A DNA stretch of 39,839 nt from Porphyra umbilicalis (taxonomy: Eukaryota; Rhodophyta; Bangiophyceae; Bangiales; Bangiaceae), in assembly GCA_002049455.2 (NCBI GenBank), contig KV919250.1:1-39839 (forward strand), given 5' to 3'. The notes under the pieces are model-generated. The model saw only the letters and a list, made by a program, of their open reading frames with translations. It ran no database searches and was not told the DNA's origin. This document shows, one piece after another, positions 18,167-29,285 of this stretch. A program made the translations under genes and the position numbers. Within the stretch, counting starts at the first letter, position 1; every line of letters begins with the position of its first letter.

Positions 18167-19200
18167 ACAACCCTATTCGCGTGGGCTGGTCGTCGGCGGC
18201 TGCTTCGCACGTTGTAAACAAGTCCAGGGTATTTCCGCGAATTCGTTTTCAGTACAGTGGTGTCAATTGAGCAGCCAGCTCGTCAATAATTTGTTGAGCT
18301 TGCTGATCCATGCTGGTGCCGTGCACGGCCCGGCTGCATCCTTCATCATGATGGTGTGTGACCAGTGTCTCTTCATCCTCTCCGCCCCCATCTCTGCAGC
18401 TGCTGCTTGTCGTGCGCGGGCGGATTGTGCCCCAGCTTGGTTCCTGACGGTCCCCCTCCTCCCCCGCCTGCGTGTGCGTGTCTGCTACTGCAGGCGCCGG
18501 GGGAAAGTGCAGGTTGCTCCTCAAGGGCGGCTGAGCTCCTTCCCGCCCCACGCGGGCATGGCGCCGTGCAATGATTCGCGTCGGCCGGCTGGTGCTGACT
18601 GACGTGGTCACCGTGGGAGGAGGGCGTCGATGTCTCCCACATGCCGGCCGGGGTGACATGATGGGAGATGCGGCCGGATTTGTATCTTGACCGCGCAAGC
18701 GTGCACTCGTCCGTTCTCCCCGCCCTCGTCCCCTGCTGCGCCGGCACAGCCACAACACACCGCTTGCGCGCCGCCCGCACCCGTGGCTGCTGCGTTGCGT
18801 GGCCCTGCGTTCTCCCCTGCGTTAGGGAGACGGCGGGGGCGGCGTGCAGGCAGGCGCGTGTGGTTGACGCTTCTCCGTTTTTTTTCTTGCGTCGTTTGGT
18901 CGTTCCACGGCGGCGGCGGTGGCTGGGCGGCTCCTCCCTCACTTCCATCATTTCCACAGCGGGAGGTCGGTCGTGGCACGCGGGCGTGGAGCGGCGGGTG
19001 GCGCGTCGGGCCGACGTCGCCGTGCAGCCTCCGCGCGTGGGTGTGCGCAACGACAACGACGACAACGGCGCTGTTGGTTTGGTCGTCTGCCGCGCCTAGC
19101 GCTGCCCCGCTCGGCCGACAATCGCGAAGACGGTGGTAAAGTCGCGGCTTGACGACGCGGCAACGCGGTGGGTGTGGGCAACGGCGACGGCGGCGGCACC
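18167..19200. other. intergenic, no supported gene
   Basis: Several 100-230-codon frames overlap on both strands, none with a motif. The minus frame ending at 18249 has a balanced last ~25 residues (DQQAQQIIDELAAQLTPLY), which could be the C-terminus of an unrecognised gene, but nothing upstream supports it. The last bases before 19201 should hold the promoter and leader of the C2-domain gene. Confidence 0.4.
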
Positions 19201-20515
19201 ATGAGCTCCCCCCACCCGGACGACCCGGTCGGGTACTGTGTGGAGATTGCCATTGAAGCGTCGAGTTTGGCCAACATGGACTTGTTCAGGTACGGTCCGC
19301 ACGGGGGTGGTGCTTGGGAGTGCCACGGTCGGTGGGCTGCTGCTCGCGCGAGAGGAGCACAGAAAGTGGAGCCCGGCTCGTGCTTGGTGCAGGAGGCCGG
19401 TACAGGCAACTGCGGGTCTGCGTCGTCTTTGGTTGGCTGTGACGTTTTGTTTTTGAAGCAGCCTGTCCTACTGGTGCCCACACCATTTCTGCGTGTTGGT
19501 CCAGGCGTTGACGACCCTGTGTGACTTTGCCCTTTGATTTTGCGCCATGCGACTGTTTGAGGCTTCGTTCTTATTCCGGTGCTCTTCCTGTTGCGTTTCT
19601 TGGGTTACTGTTGCGGCTTCTACGTGGTGCATGTGCTATGCTGCTGCGTTTTCTGCCTCCCCGGCCTTCAACGTTGTGCGTCACAGCCTGTCGGACCCGT
19701 TTGCCATCCTCTCCGCCCCCGGCATCCCCAGCCGGGCGAACGAAGGTCGTGGCAAGTCAAACCAGATGATCCTGGGCCGCACCGAGACGCAGTGGGACGT
19801 CCTCAACCCGTGTTTTGTCAAGTCCTTTGTGCTCCAGCCCGAGACCCCCAATGGCATGCAGCTCAACGTGGCCATCTATGACCGCGACTCCAAGTCGTCG
19901 TCGTTGGACAAGCAGGACCTGATTGGCCTGGCCATCTGCTCCGTCCAGGACGTCATCTCGTCAGGCACGGAGGGTGTCACCCTCCGGCTGGACCCGCCCA
20001 GCGGCAAGGACAAGTCGGTCGGCAACGTGACCTTGATTGCCGACCTTTACGACGATGCGGCGCCGTCGCACGAGCTCAAGTTCCTCGTCGAACGGTCGTC
20101 GTTTAAGAACATGAGTGCCCTCGGCCAGTTCCTCACCAAACCCTACTTGGTCATCTATCGGCGGCGGCCCAACAACAAGTGGGCCCCCATCTTCCGGTCC
20201 AAGGCCACCCGTCGAGAGGAGGACCCCGCCTACTCCCACGACGTGGTCACCTCTGCCACCATCCGCACGTACAATGGGAGGGGGCGGTGCGAGGAGACCC
20301 CCCTCCGCATTGAGCTGCGGGCCCACAAGGCCAACACGGAGCACCGGCTCATTGGCGCCACACAAATGTCGCTGGCGAGTCTGCGCCGCCAAACGGCGGG
20401 CAAGCGGCTCTCCCTCGGCCTCGGTGGGGAGGCGGTGGGGGAGATCATCTTCCGATCCGTGGTGCTCGACACGACCGTGTCGTCCTTTGAGTTTGAGATC
20501 AACTTTGCGTCGTGA
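19201..20515 (+). CDS. copine-like protein with two C2 domains
   Basis: Spliced gene: exon 1 19201-19289, intron 19290-19686 (AG|GTACGG...GTCACAG|CC), exon 2 19687-20515, 305 aa. The junction falls inside a Ser codon and joins MDLF to S-LSDPFAIL, recreating the first strands of a C2 domain, which strongly supports the splice. C2A (~10-130) has SDPF, TLNP-like VLNPCF and YDRDS, three of the acidic calcium-binding positions of copines. C2B (~145-300) has LTKPYLVIYR and HRLIGATQMSL. Copines are calcium-dependent phospholipid-binding proteins with a C-terminal von Willebrand A domain. Here the stop comes right after C2B, so the vWA domain is missing. Membrane-targeted calcium response is the family-level expectation. 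ATG at 19201 has strong context (GGCACCATGAGC). Confidence 0.85.
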
Positions 20516-21209
20516 TGCGGCCGCCGCGTCGTCGCGGGGGTGTGGCGTGGCGGGGCTGGGCCGGGCTGGTGTGTGCACGCAAACGACGAGACTGGTCAGG
20601 ACGCTTTGCTTTGTGGGAAAGGCGTAGACGCGGCAAGGGGGCGGCCCAGTACACAGGGCGGTCGGAGCGAGTCATCTTAAAAGCACGGGTCGAAGCACCA
20701 ACCAGCGACGGACGGTGCCGTCCAGCAGTGGTCGGCACGAGCAGTCTGCTGCGCCTCGGACCCCTGCGTTGGAGTGTGTAAAGTACATACCCCACGCAAC
20801 GCAGAACCCCCTGCCACCCGGCCAGTGGAGAAAGACGATACCGAAAAAGGGAGTTGTCGTCCTCTACATCTCGCACGCCCAAGTGCGCGCGCCGCTGCGC
20901 GTAAGAAAAAAAAGCGACGACAGCGACCAAAAGGGGGCGTCAAAGCCCGCCCTCGCGCACGGCCCCACCCGTCGCACAACGACAGGGTCGCCGCGGCCCT
21001 CTGACGCGCCCGACAAGGCAGGGCGCGCGCACTCGACGTGGCGCCAAACACACCGTCAACGGTCGCTGGCCCGCACGCACGGGACCTGCTCTTGCCCCCC
21101 CCCCCCCCCCCCCCCCCGCAGAGCCCGAAAAGCCCACTAGAAAGCGCGTGGCACAGCCCCGCTCCCGCCGTCCCCACCGCCGCCGCGCGCGGCGCCCCCC
21201 CCCCCCCCC
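20516..21209. other. intergenic between C2 gene and esterase
   Basis: The genes on either side converge here (3' ends face each other). A 23-base C run lies at 21095-21117. Frames present are Arg/Ala/Pro-rich with no motif. Nothing else is seen. Confidence 0.5.
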
Positions 21210-22205
21210 TCACCCGTCCGGCAGGCGCGCGCCGAGCTGCCGATCCAACGCCGCCGCGCCGACCAGCTCCCGCCACTCGGGCGCAAAGCGGGGCAGCGCG
21301 TCCGCGTCGACGGCCGGGAGGCGCGCGCGCACGACCTCCACGACGCGCTCGTACACGTACGCGTGGCCGGCGGGCCCGAGGTGCAGCCCGTCGTCGCCCA
21401 ACAGGCACGCCTCGGCGGCGGCCACCGTTGCCGCGTCGAGCGCCGCGTCCCCCGCGTCTGCCCCCACCGCCGCCACCGCCCGCGCCCGCATCTCCCCGTA
21501 CAAGTCAACGACGGGCACGCGGAGGCGCTCGCCGACGCGCACGACGGCGCGCGCGTAGACGCGGACGAGGCCCACCCCCCGCCCGTCGCCGTCGCCCTTG
21601 CCGCCCGCCGCGGCGGCGGCGGCCCAGGTGGCGCCCGCCACGGGCGGCGGGGAGAGCAGCAGCGGCGCCGCGCCCGCGCGGCGCACGACGCCGACGAGCC
21701 GCGCGAGGTTGTCGACAAATTCGGGCAGCGGCACCGCCTGGTCGGCGGTCGCCACCACCGCGTCGTTTGCGCCGACGAGGAGCGTCACGAGCCGCACGTC
21801 GGGGAGCGCGTCGAGGACCCGCGGCAGCAGGCGGAGGAGCCACCGGGAGTTGTACCCGGCGTAGCCGCGCACAAGCACATCCGCGCGGCGCGCATAGTGG
21901 GCGGCGAGGCGCGTCGCCCAGCCGCCCGCGTCCGAGCCCCCAAACTCGGTGAGGCTATCCCCGGCGAGCACAATCGTGGGCGGCCGCGCCGCGCCGGGGG
22001 GGAGGCCCACGGGGGTGCCCCGGAGCGCCGCCACCGCCGCCGCCGCGGCCGGCGGCACGGGGGGCCACGCCCAGGGGGGCGCCGCCCCCGCCGCCGCCGC
22101 GGCGGGGGGGGGGGGGGGGGCCGGGCGCCGCCGCCGCCGCCGCGCGAGGCGCCGCCCCGTCGGCCGGCCGCAGGGGCGTGAGGAGGGCGTCTTTGAAGCG
22201 GCCAA
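21210..22205 (-). CDS. IAH1: IAH1-like SGNH/GDSL esterase
   Basis: A 331-codon frame encoding an SGNH hydrolase closest to the isoamyl acetate-hydrolysing esterase group. Block I is GDSLTEFG with catalytic Ser84. Block II is RGYAGYNSRW with the oxyanion Gly. Block III is GAND with Asn147. Block V is DGLHL with Asp272 and His275. GYNSRW and LLVGANDAV are characteristic of IAH1-type enzymes, which cleave short-chain ester substrates; the natural substrate here is unknown. The first ~75 residues are Arg/Pro/Ala low complexity, so the true start may be internal or on another exon. Position ~160-190 carries an Ala/Gly-rich insertion (AAAAAAGGKGDGDGRG). All four catalytic blocks are present, so the enzyme is probably active. 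The adjacent plus-strand gene is the C2 protein, convergent. Confidence 0.85.
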   Translation of the reverse strand: MAASKTPSSRPCGRPTGRRLARRRRRRPAPPPPPAAAAAGAAPPWAWPPVPPAAAAAVAALRGTPVGLPPGAARPPTIVLAGDSLTEFGGSDAGGWATRLAAHYARRADVLVRGYAGYNSRWLLRLLPRVLDALPDVRLVTLLVGANDAVVATADQAVPLPEFVDNLARLVGVVRRAGAAPLLLSPPPVAGATWAAAAAAGGKGDGDGRGVGLVRVYARAVVRVGERLRVPVVDLYGEMRARAVAAVGADAGDAALDAATVAAAEACLLGDDGLHLGPAGHAYVYERVVEVVRARLPAVDADALPRFAPEWRELVGAAALDRQLGARLPDG

Positions 22206-22894
22206 AGGTGCCGAGGACGGCCGTCAGGGGCGCGGGGGGGGGCCCCGCCCCGCCCGCGTCCCGCCCGAGGCCAATGACCGCCGTGGCGGCCGGCGGCGAC
22301 GCCGGCCGCCCAATGCCGTCGACGGTTTCGGGCAGGGACGGGTCGTCGGTGAGGGAAAAGGGCGGCAGCCGACCCGCACCGGCGGGGGGGGGGGCGGCAT
22401 CACCGGGGCGCCCCGCGGGGGGGGGGTCCTCCCCGTCGGTCATCATGGCACCGGGCGGGGGCGGGGCGGGGCGGGGGGGGGGGGGCGGCCCCGACGACGG
22501 CTCGCCGCCGTGCCGGCGCGGGCCGGTCGGCAGGGGGGGGGGCCGACACGGGGGTAGAGGCAGACACGGGGAGCGGCGGTGCAGTCGAGAGCATTGGGGG
22601 CGCGGCGCGCGCGCGGTACGGGCGGCCAGACAGGCGGGGCGCAGACGGGAGCGCCGGCGCCGCCCCGACACGGGGCATTGGTGCCGACGCCCGCCGCGAC
22701 GCACGCGCACCGTCTGGGGCGCGCGGCAGCAACGACCACCACCGCCAGAAAAGCAAAGGCGTCGACGTGGCTGCCCCGCGCGGCATACAGTACTGTACTC
22801 TGGACCCGACTCGGAAAATGCGCATACTTTTACTAGCATTGGATACCGCACACCTTTGCGGCACTGAATGTGACGATTTTGAGCGGAGCAGCAA
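22206..22894. other. intergenic upstream of esterase, no supported gene
   Basis: GC-rich low complexity with several poly-G/poly-C runs. A minus-strand frame over it (VLGTFGRFKDALLTPLRP near 22200) has slightly better composition and could belong to the esterase N-terminus through a shifted frame or splice. I cannot settle that. Confidence 0.35.
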
Positions 22895-22966
22895 CGACAC
22901 GTGTCGTAAAAGGGCTGGCGGGCCGACCGCCTGTGTACACAGGCGGTCGGTCCGCCAGCCCTTTTA
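22895..22966. repeat. 60-bp palindrome with adjacent 12-bp palindrome
   Basis: 22907-22966 reads almost identically on both strands. Arms of 30 bases (TAAAAGGGCTGGCGGGCCGA... to centre GTGTAC) have one mismatched pair and no loop. Immediately to the left, CGACACGTGTCG (22895-22906) is a perfect 12-bp palindrome. Such a structure can form a cruciform or an RNA hairpin. It could be a minimal foldback element. It sits between two divergent genes. Confidence 0.9.
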
Positions 22967-23735
22967 GGCCAACGCGCCGCGCCCACCGGCCGCGTCACAC
23001 GTGTCCGACAGTGGATCTCCGCACACACCGCGCCCGCGTGGCGCGGTCGCCCAGCCCCGTCCCGCGTCACGCGGCTGCGCGATCGGCTCCCGCGAGCGGC
23101 TGCGCCGTTGCGGCTCCCGCGGGCGGCACCGCGCCGCCGCCGCGCCTCGCGGCGGGCGTCGGTGGGTCCGCGTCAGCCGCGCCGGTGGCGCGCGGCGGGG
23201 CGGTGCGGATTCGCATCGGCGGCGGCGGCGGCGGCGGCCGCCACGGCCAAGGGACACCCGCCCGCCAGCGATGCGGGCCGCCCCGGCAGCCGGCCGGTGC
23301 GGGCGGGTGGCGGTCGCCCCCTGGCTACTAGCGGCGAGCGCTCTTGGGAGCGGCGCGCCGGCCTGCCGGCGCGCGGGGGGCGGGCGCCCGGGCGAGCGGC
23401 GGGGGCCTTGGCGGCACGCGCCTTTGGGGGGGGGGGGGGTTGCACGCCACGACGGGGGTGAGGGGGGGGGGGGGGGCACCCCGGGGGGGGCACCCCTGCC
23501 GCCGCGCGCGTCCCCGCGCGCGTCGATACTTGTGTGTGCACCGTGCCCGCGAGCACCAGCGGCGCGCCCCGTCGGCCGGCCGTGCGCCCCGTTGGCGTGC
23601 GCGTGGCGGCGTCCATGCGGGCGTGCCGCGGCCGTGGCCGGCACGCTGTCGCGCGCCGCCGCCGCCGCGTGCGGTCGGCGCTCCCGCCCCGCCACCCGCC
23701 CGCGTCGTCGCGCGCCGCCCCCGTCGGCGGGGGCC

Positions 23736-24180
23736 ATGGCGCTCCTCCGACGGCGGTGCCGCGGGCGTGGTGGCGCCGCCGCCCCCGTCGCTGCCGCTGC
23801 CGCCGCGGTGCTCTTTGGGGTTTTGGCCGCCGGCGCCCCCCCCCCCGTGGGTGCGGCGGGTCGCGCCTTCCCCGGCGGCGCCTTCCCCGCCTATGGGCGC
23901 TTCCCCGCCCTCCACGCCCTCCAGTGTGATACGGGGGGGCCGACGGCGGCCAATGGCCGCCGCGGCTTTATCCTCAATGGCGCCTTCCACGCCGCCGCCG
24001 ACGGGGTGTGTGCGGCGCCGCTCACCGACTTGTCGCCGCTCCTCGACGGGGTGCCGACGGCGCGCGCCGAGTCGGCGCGCGGCCGCCACGTGCTGCGGAT
24101 GGCCCGCGATTTCGTGCCCGGCTCTGACCCGCGCAAGGCGCTGACGCGCTACTACCCGCTCGCCCTGTCCACGGCTGGCA

Positions 24181-24214
<34 letters not shown>

Positions 24215-26126
24215 GCGCCCGCGCGTCCGCGGCGGCTCTGCCGACGCGCGCGTCACGTTTGAGGCGGACGTTGTGGCGCTGCTGACGCTCCAGCGCAACA
24301 CCGAGGGCGGCGAAGTCGAGCGCACGAGCGGCAACTTTGAGGTGCTTAGCATCACGCGCACGAGCCGGGGGGTGTGCCGCCACTCTCAGTGCAACGACTT
24401 GACGGCCGTCGACACGACCGGCGTGGGCGCATGCCGCACCTTTAACTGCGCCAATGGGTTTGACGCGGCCGCCGCCAACGCGGCGGCGGATTTGCCGAGC
24501 GTCAAGGCGCGCGCGGCGGCAGCCGCCATTGCCGCCGCCGCCGCTGCCAACCGCTCCATTGACGAGCTGCCGACGGCGCCCGTCGGCACCGTGCCGGTCG
24601 TCACCTACACGGACACCACCGGCACGACGCGCTACGTGTCGATGCTCCAAACGCCGCTCCTGTCGCTCGGCCGCGGGGTGCTCGCCGACGCGACGTGGCT
24701 CAACGGCGGCGGGTGGGACCTCGCGTCGGACGTGCGGTTGACCAACTTGCATAGGCACCAGCTGCCGCCGGGCGTCGACGCGCGGATGGGGGAGGCGGCG
24801 TGGAAGCTGGGTGGCGGCCTGCCGGCGCCGCGGGAGCGCCCCAACGCGCCAGACGACGAGGCAGAGGCGGCAGGGGCAAGCGCGGCGGCCGCGGCGGGCG
24901 CGGCCGACGCCGACGCGCCGACCGCCACGTCGTGGCCATCCATGATCGCCTATGTCTTTTGCTCGGGCGGCGCCCGCGCCTTTGCGCTCAACAGCCGCCT
25001 GTGCGACGGCCTCTTTGCGCGCGTCAGCCCCGCGGCGACCGTCGACCTCGACGGGGCGGCGGTGACCACGTCGGACGAGGCGCTGACGCTCTCCACGTCG
25101 GCCGCCTTTTGGTCGATCGTGCCCGCCGCCGACGGCGGCGCGCCGCCGCCGCCGCCGTGCGCGCTCGACGCGACCATGGCGGCGACGGGGCCGACGCCGC
25201 CGTGGCTCGCCGGCACCCGCAGCCGCGAGATCAACGCCGCGTCGGCGGCGGAGCGGGCGCTCGCCGGCCGCCTCGGCCGCTGCGCCTTTCCGCTCCTCGC
25301 CGCGGCGCCCGTGGACGAGGCGGCGGCGCTGCGGGCGACGGAAAAGGCCGGGCGGCTCGTCGACTTGCAGCGCCTGAGCATCAGCTATGACGAGGCGGTG
25401 TTTGCGGTGCCGCCGCCCCCACCGCCGTCGACGCTCGCCGACGTGGTCACCGCCATCGTGCTCGTCTTGCCCGAAGCCGTCGCCACCATTGTCATGTACC
25501 TATCGACGCGCGTGTGGCGGCGGCGGGAGGTGGTGTCCCTCGCCGTCATTGTCGGCACGGGGTGCGTGGCGCTCCTCAGCGTCATCCTCCTCGCGTTGGA
25601 GGAGGTGCGCGGCGCCGCCTGGGTCGCCGCCTCCACCCGCGACGCGCTGCACGTGTACCTGTCGCCAACGGCGGGGGATTGCGTTGGGGAGGTGCCGCAC
25701 GACTGCCGGCAGGGCCTCAAGGGCTCCGCCCTGCTCCTCTCCGAGTCGCTCATCATTATCGCGCGCAATGGGTACCACCCGCGGGTGCTCATCGCGACGG
25801 CGGCGACGGTGGGGGGCATCTACCTCGCCGGCTGCGTGTGGGTGGCGGTCGCCGTGGCGTGCCGCATCGCGCGGCGGCGCAGCGACGCCAAGGGCCACGC
25901 GTCAGAGGGGGAGGCGTCGGCGTCGACGGCGGTCGGGGGGGGGGGGTACGCCCGCCCCGCGGGGGTGGCCTCGCGCGTCCGCGCCTGCTTTGCTCACGCC
26001 TGCTGGTGCAGGCGACCGCGGGGGGGGGGGGGGGATGCCTGTGGGGCGGCCGACGCGGACGTGGAAGCCACCCTGCCGGCGCAAATGGACTTTTGCGACC
26101 GATCCCACGAGCGGGCGGCGACGTAG
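23736..26126 (+). CDS. secreted/membrane protein, C-terminal TM helices
   Basis: A 796-aa protein of no family I recognise. ATG at 23736 (GGGGCCATGGCG) precedes a basic n-region and an Ala/Val/Leu core (~15-35), a likely signal peptide. A large ectodomain (~40-560) has about a dozen Cys (CRHSQCNDL, CRTFNCANGF, FCSGGARAF, NSRLCDGLF), consistent with disulphides in the secretory pathway, and a Gly-rich loop at ~150-160. Three strong hydrophobic segments follow at ~568-590 (DVVTAIVLVLPEAVATIVMY), ~598-623 (VVSLAVIVGTGCVALLSVIL) and ~684-711 (VLIATAATVGGIYLAGCVWV). A possible fourth (ALLLSESLIIIA) lies between the last two. A short Cys/Gly-rich cytoplasmic tail ends the protein. Upstream codons from 23001 are open but low complexity, so I prefer this start. 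Role unknown; a surface receptor or transporter-like architecture is only a guess. Confidence 0.75.
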
Positions 26127-26516
26127 CGTCGCGCTGCCTCGATCGGCGCCCTTCCATACGGGGGCGCCCCACGGGGCGGGGCGGGGGGCGGTGACCGCTG
26201 TTGGCGACGACCCGTGTGCGCGCGTGCTGCGAATGGGGCACGGCCGCGGCGATTGACACGCACGAGGTCGTCCGATCAGCTCGGCGGCCCGTCGAGGCGT
26301 GGACACCCTCGATCAATACGAGAACCCCGACGGAGTGGCGTCGGCGTTGGCTCCTGGCCCCCCCACGCCCTTACCCACTTGCTCGTCGATAAATAATGAC
26401 AGCGTACGTGACCCATTCTCTTCAGCGCACCGTTCGTGCCCCTGACCACCCCCCCCCCATACCCCTAGATAGCACACCTCAGGCGCCCGGCGGGTGCACG
26501 ACGCGCAACTCGCGCA
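26127..26516. other. short gap between convergent genes
   Basis: Convergent 3' ends of the membrane-protein gene and the FG-GAP gene. The frames present are incidental. No poly-A signal could be called with confidence. Confidence 0.4.
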
Positions 26517-26861
26517 TCAGGCCGACGCACGCGGCGGTCCCCCCCCCCCCCCCAGCAGCCGCCGCCGCCGCTGCGGCGGCCGCGTCGACGGCGGCGGCGG
26601 CGGCACGTACACCAACCCCCGCTCCGTCGATAGCCCACACACGCGCGGGGTCCCCCCCCCCCCCGCCCCACAGTCGCACGCCCACCCCGACGGGGAGCAC
26701 GGGGCGGCGGCGCAGGTGGTGGGCACCCCCGCCGCCGCCACCGCCGCCGCCCCCGTCGGGCCGTACAAGCACGTCCGCCGCGCGCCGCCCACCGTCGACG
26801 CCGCGGCGGGCGCGCAGTGGCAGCGGGTGGGGGTGTAGAGGCAGCCGCCCGCGCCGCCCGT

Positions 26862-26907
<46 letters not shown>

Positions 26908-28088
26908 GCGTAGGGCAACCGCGCGGCGGGCACGGAGGTGGCGGACGCGCCCTGTGGCGGCGGCACGCCGGGCCACTCCCCCCCCGCGGGCCCCTCCCGC
27001 GAGCGGCGGAGGAGCATGAGGCGGACGACGCGGAGGTCCGCGCCGAGCGCCACCCCGTACACGGCGCCGCTCGCGTCGGCGAGGAGCACGTCCACCCGCC
27101 CGTCGGCGTCGCCCAGCACCGCCCCGTCGACGGCCGAGACGGCGACGCCGAGGCGACCGCCGCGGCGGAGGAGCCGCCCGGCGCCGTCACCACCGGCGCC
27201 GGCCATCAACACCGTGCCCACCGCCGCCGCCCAGTGTGGCCAGCGGCCGTCGCGGGGGGCCACCGGCGCGGGGCGGAGGGCGAGAAAGTAGACGGCACCG
27301 TCGTCGGCCGCCGCGCCGGGCGCGCCAATGACCGCCACGGGGCCGTGGCCGCCGCTGCTGCCGTCGCCGCCGCCGCCGCCGGCGGCAGCGGCCACACCCG
27401 CAACGGCCGCACCAAACGCGTCGGCAGGGGCGGGGGTGAGGAGCGCACTCACGTCGATGGGCGTCAGGTGCACCATGGCCGACGCGGCGTCGGCGGGCAT
27501 GTAGGCGACCGAGGCGGTCGACGCGGCGGGGCTTCCATTGACCATCTCTGCCTCGCCGTCACCATTGAGGTCCCCGAGGGAGGCGCCGAGCACCTCCCCG
27601 CCCTCGCTGCCGCCACCCCCGTCGCCGCCGCTGGCCGTGCGCAAGACGAGCGTGGTGCCGCCGAGGCGCGCGACGCCGACGGGGGTGGCAGGGGCCACCG
27701 TCGACGGCTGGGGGCGGGGCGGCTTGGCGAGCGCACGCACAAAGGCGTCGACGGCGGCCGCCGTCGCCGAATCGTCGGCCGTGTAGCGAGTGTCGGTGCT
27801 GGTCAGGGGCGGCGGCGTTGCCGCCGCGACCGCGCCGCGCGACGGGGCGGCGGGTGCCCCGTAAACAGGCGGCTCTGCCGTTGCCGCCGCGACCAACGCC
27901 GACGCCGCCGGCGCTATCGTCGACGCCGGTGCCGTGGACGCGCCAGCCGTCGATGCGGCGGAGGACGCCATCGCGGCAGCGGCGGTGGCCGCCGCCGCGG
28001 CTGTCGCCGCCACCCACCGCTGCCGGCGCCGCGGCTGCCGCGCGTGCCGTATGGGCGGCGCCACGCCCCGCGGGAGGGCGGCGACCAT
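26517..28088 (-). CDS. FG-GAP repeat membrane/secreted protein
   Basis: A 523-aa model starting at ATG 28088; the frame is open further to 28307. It begins RHARQPRRRQRW followed by an Ala/Thr-rich hydrophobic stretch (~25-45), consistent with a signal peptide or signal anchor. At ~170 it has SLGDLNGDGEAEMVNGSP, the FG-GAP/integrin alpha-propeller motif with a DxDGxxD-type calcium loop. Further repeat-like segments are at ~222-275 (DAFGAAVAGV, VAVIGAPG, GAVYFLAL) and ~308-350 (LGVAVSAVD, LGDADGRVDVLLADASGAVYGVAL). The C-terminal ~410-500 region is Cys-rich after a poly-Pro stretch. Such propellers usually mediate extracellular adhesion. A 15-C run at 26539-26553 lies just before the stop, so the last residues and stop are unreliable; a one-base change would give a different tail ending RVVHPPGA. 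Confidence 0.65.
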
Positions 28089-28307
28089 GGCGCGCGATGA
28101 CGCCCGGGGCGGCCACAGGCGAACAACACGCAGCGGGAGGCAGGCGGGCGAGGAGGGGCAACCGCGACGCATCGACCAGGCAGCAACCACCACCCGCATC
28201 GTCGGTGACCACGCAGTCAAGCGCCGGCTGCGCCCACCCGGCTGTCGGGGTGTCTTCTCACGTCGGCCGCCACGGCCGCCGCCGCGACCGCCGCCCGCCC
28301 GCGCCAC

Positions 28308-29285
28308 GCACGCGCCGCGACGGACGCGCGCGCCCTCCCCACCGCAGCCGCCGCCGCCGCGCGGCGCGCCCGCCGCCCACGCGCCGCGTGCGGCGGGGCG
28401 ACGGCCACGCGCCCCCCCGCCGGTCGACGGTCAACGGTCGACGGACGTGCGCCCGCGGGCGCGCCGGCGCTGGCCGGGTGGGCGCGTGCGCCGGGCGGCG
28501 CGGCGCCGCGCGCGGGGCAGCGGCGAATTCCGACACCACCCGCGGGTATGTCGGCGGGCGCGCGCGCGGTGGCGGCGGCCAAAGGGGGTGCGCCCGTGGC
28601 GCACGCCGTGCCCAGCTTTTTCGTGGGCGTCGCCGGGGGCGTGGCGGCGCGCGTCGCGGTGGGCAACCGCAAAGGAGATCAAGGCGGCGGCGGGCACCAC
28701 AGGGAACGAGGGATGGGCAGGGGTCGAATTCGACACCTCATCGTGGGATTCCGTCGCAAACTGCAAGGCTGAATGTCCGTGTACAGTTCGTTCTCGTTAC
28801 AAGAGACTCGTTTACAAGAGAATGTGGGGCTCGAGTCTTCCATTCCAGTCCGTGTAGGTCACTTTTTGTCCATATCGAGCTGAATCAGCTGTCTTATATA
28901 TCAAGAACGCACTGCATACGATATCATACTCCCCAGTCAGGAAAAGAAACTCCCAATTCATCTACTGACAGTTGAAGGATAGACGGTGTGTTTGCTGCCG
29001 TCCTGTGGTTTCTCGGCCACCCCCTGCCATGCTGCCTGTCTTGTTCCTCTTGTGTTCTGCTGTATTTTTCTTGTTCTGTCCTTCCCTGCTTTGCGTCCTC
29101 TGCCTCGGTGCCCGGGGCCAGCCACTGGTCGTCGACCTTCCCGCGAGCGCGGCATGCCCTCTCCTTCCTTGCTGATGTTGGGCTTGGAGACAATTCGACC
29201 AAAGTGGTAGCGACTGTGATTCCGAGTGATCCGCGCCACCCTTTCCAGACCCTCCCTGCCAAACAGTCCGCGCCCGCCACACCCC
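28308..29285. other. intergenic, no supported gene
   Basis: A GC-rich Arg/Ala/Pro-coding stretch up to about 28700, then lower-GC sequence (28720-29240) with T-rich patches. Minus frames of 90-140 codons near 28924-29346 show no motif. It may include the 3' untranslated region of the hydrolase gene, whose stop is at 29286. Confidence 0.4.

Noticed and set aside
18249..18758. 169-codon minus frame
   Set aside because: Only the last ~25 residues look protein-like; no motif or splice support.
19547..19686. In-frame upstream extension of the C2 gene's second exon (ATG at 19547)
   Set aside because: The Cys/Ser-rich translation does not fit a C2 domain, whereas splicing from 19289 to 19687 restores SDPF exactly.
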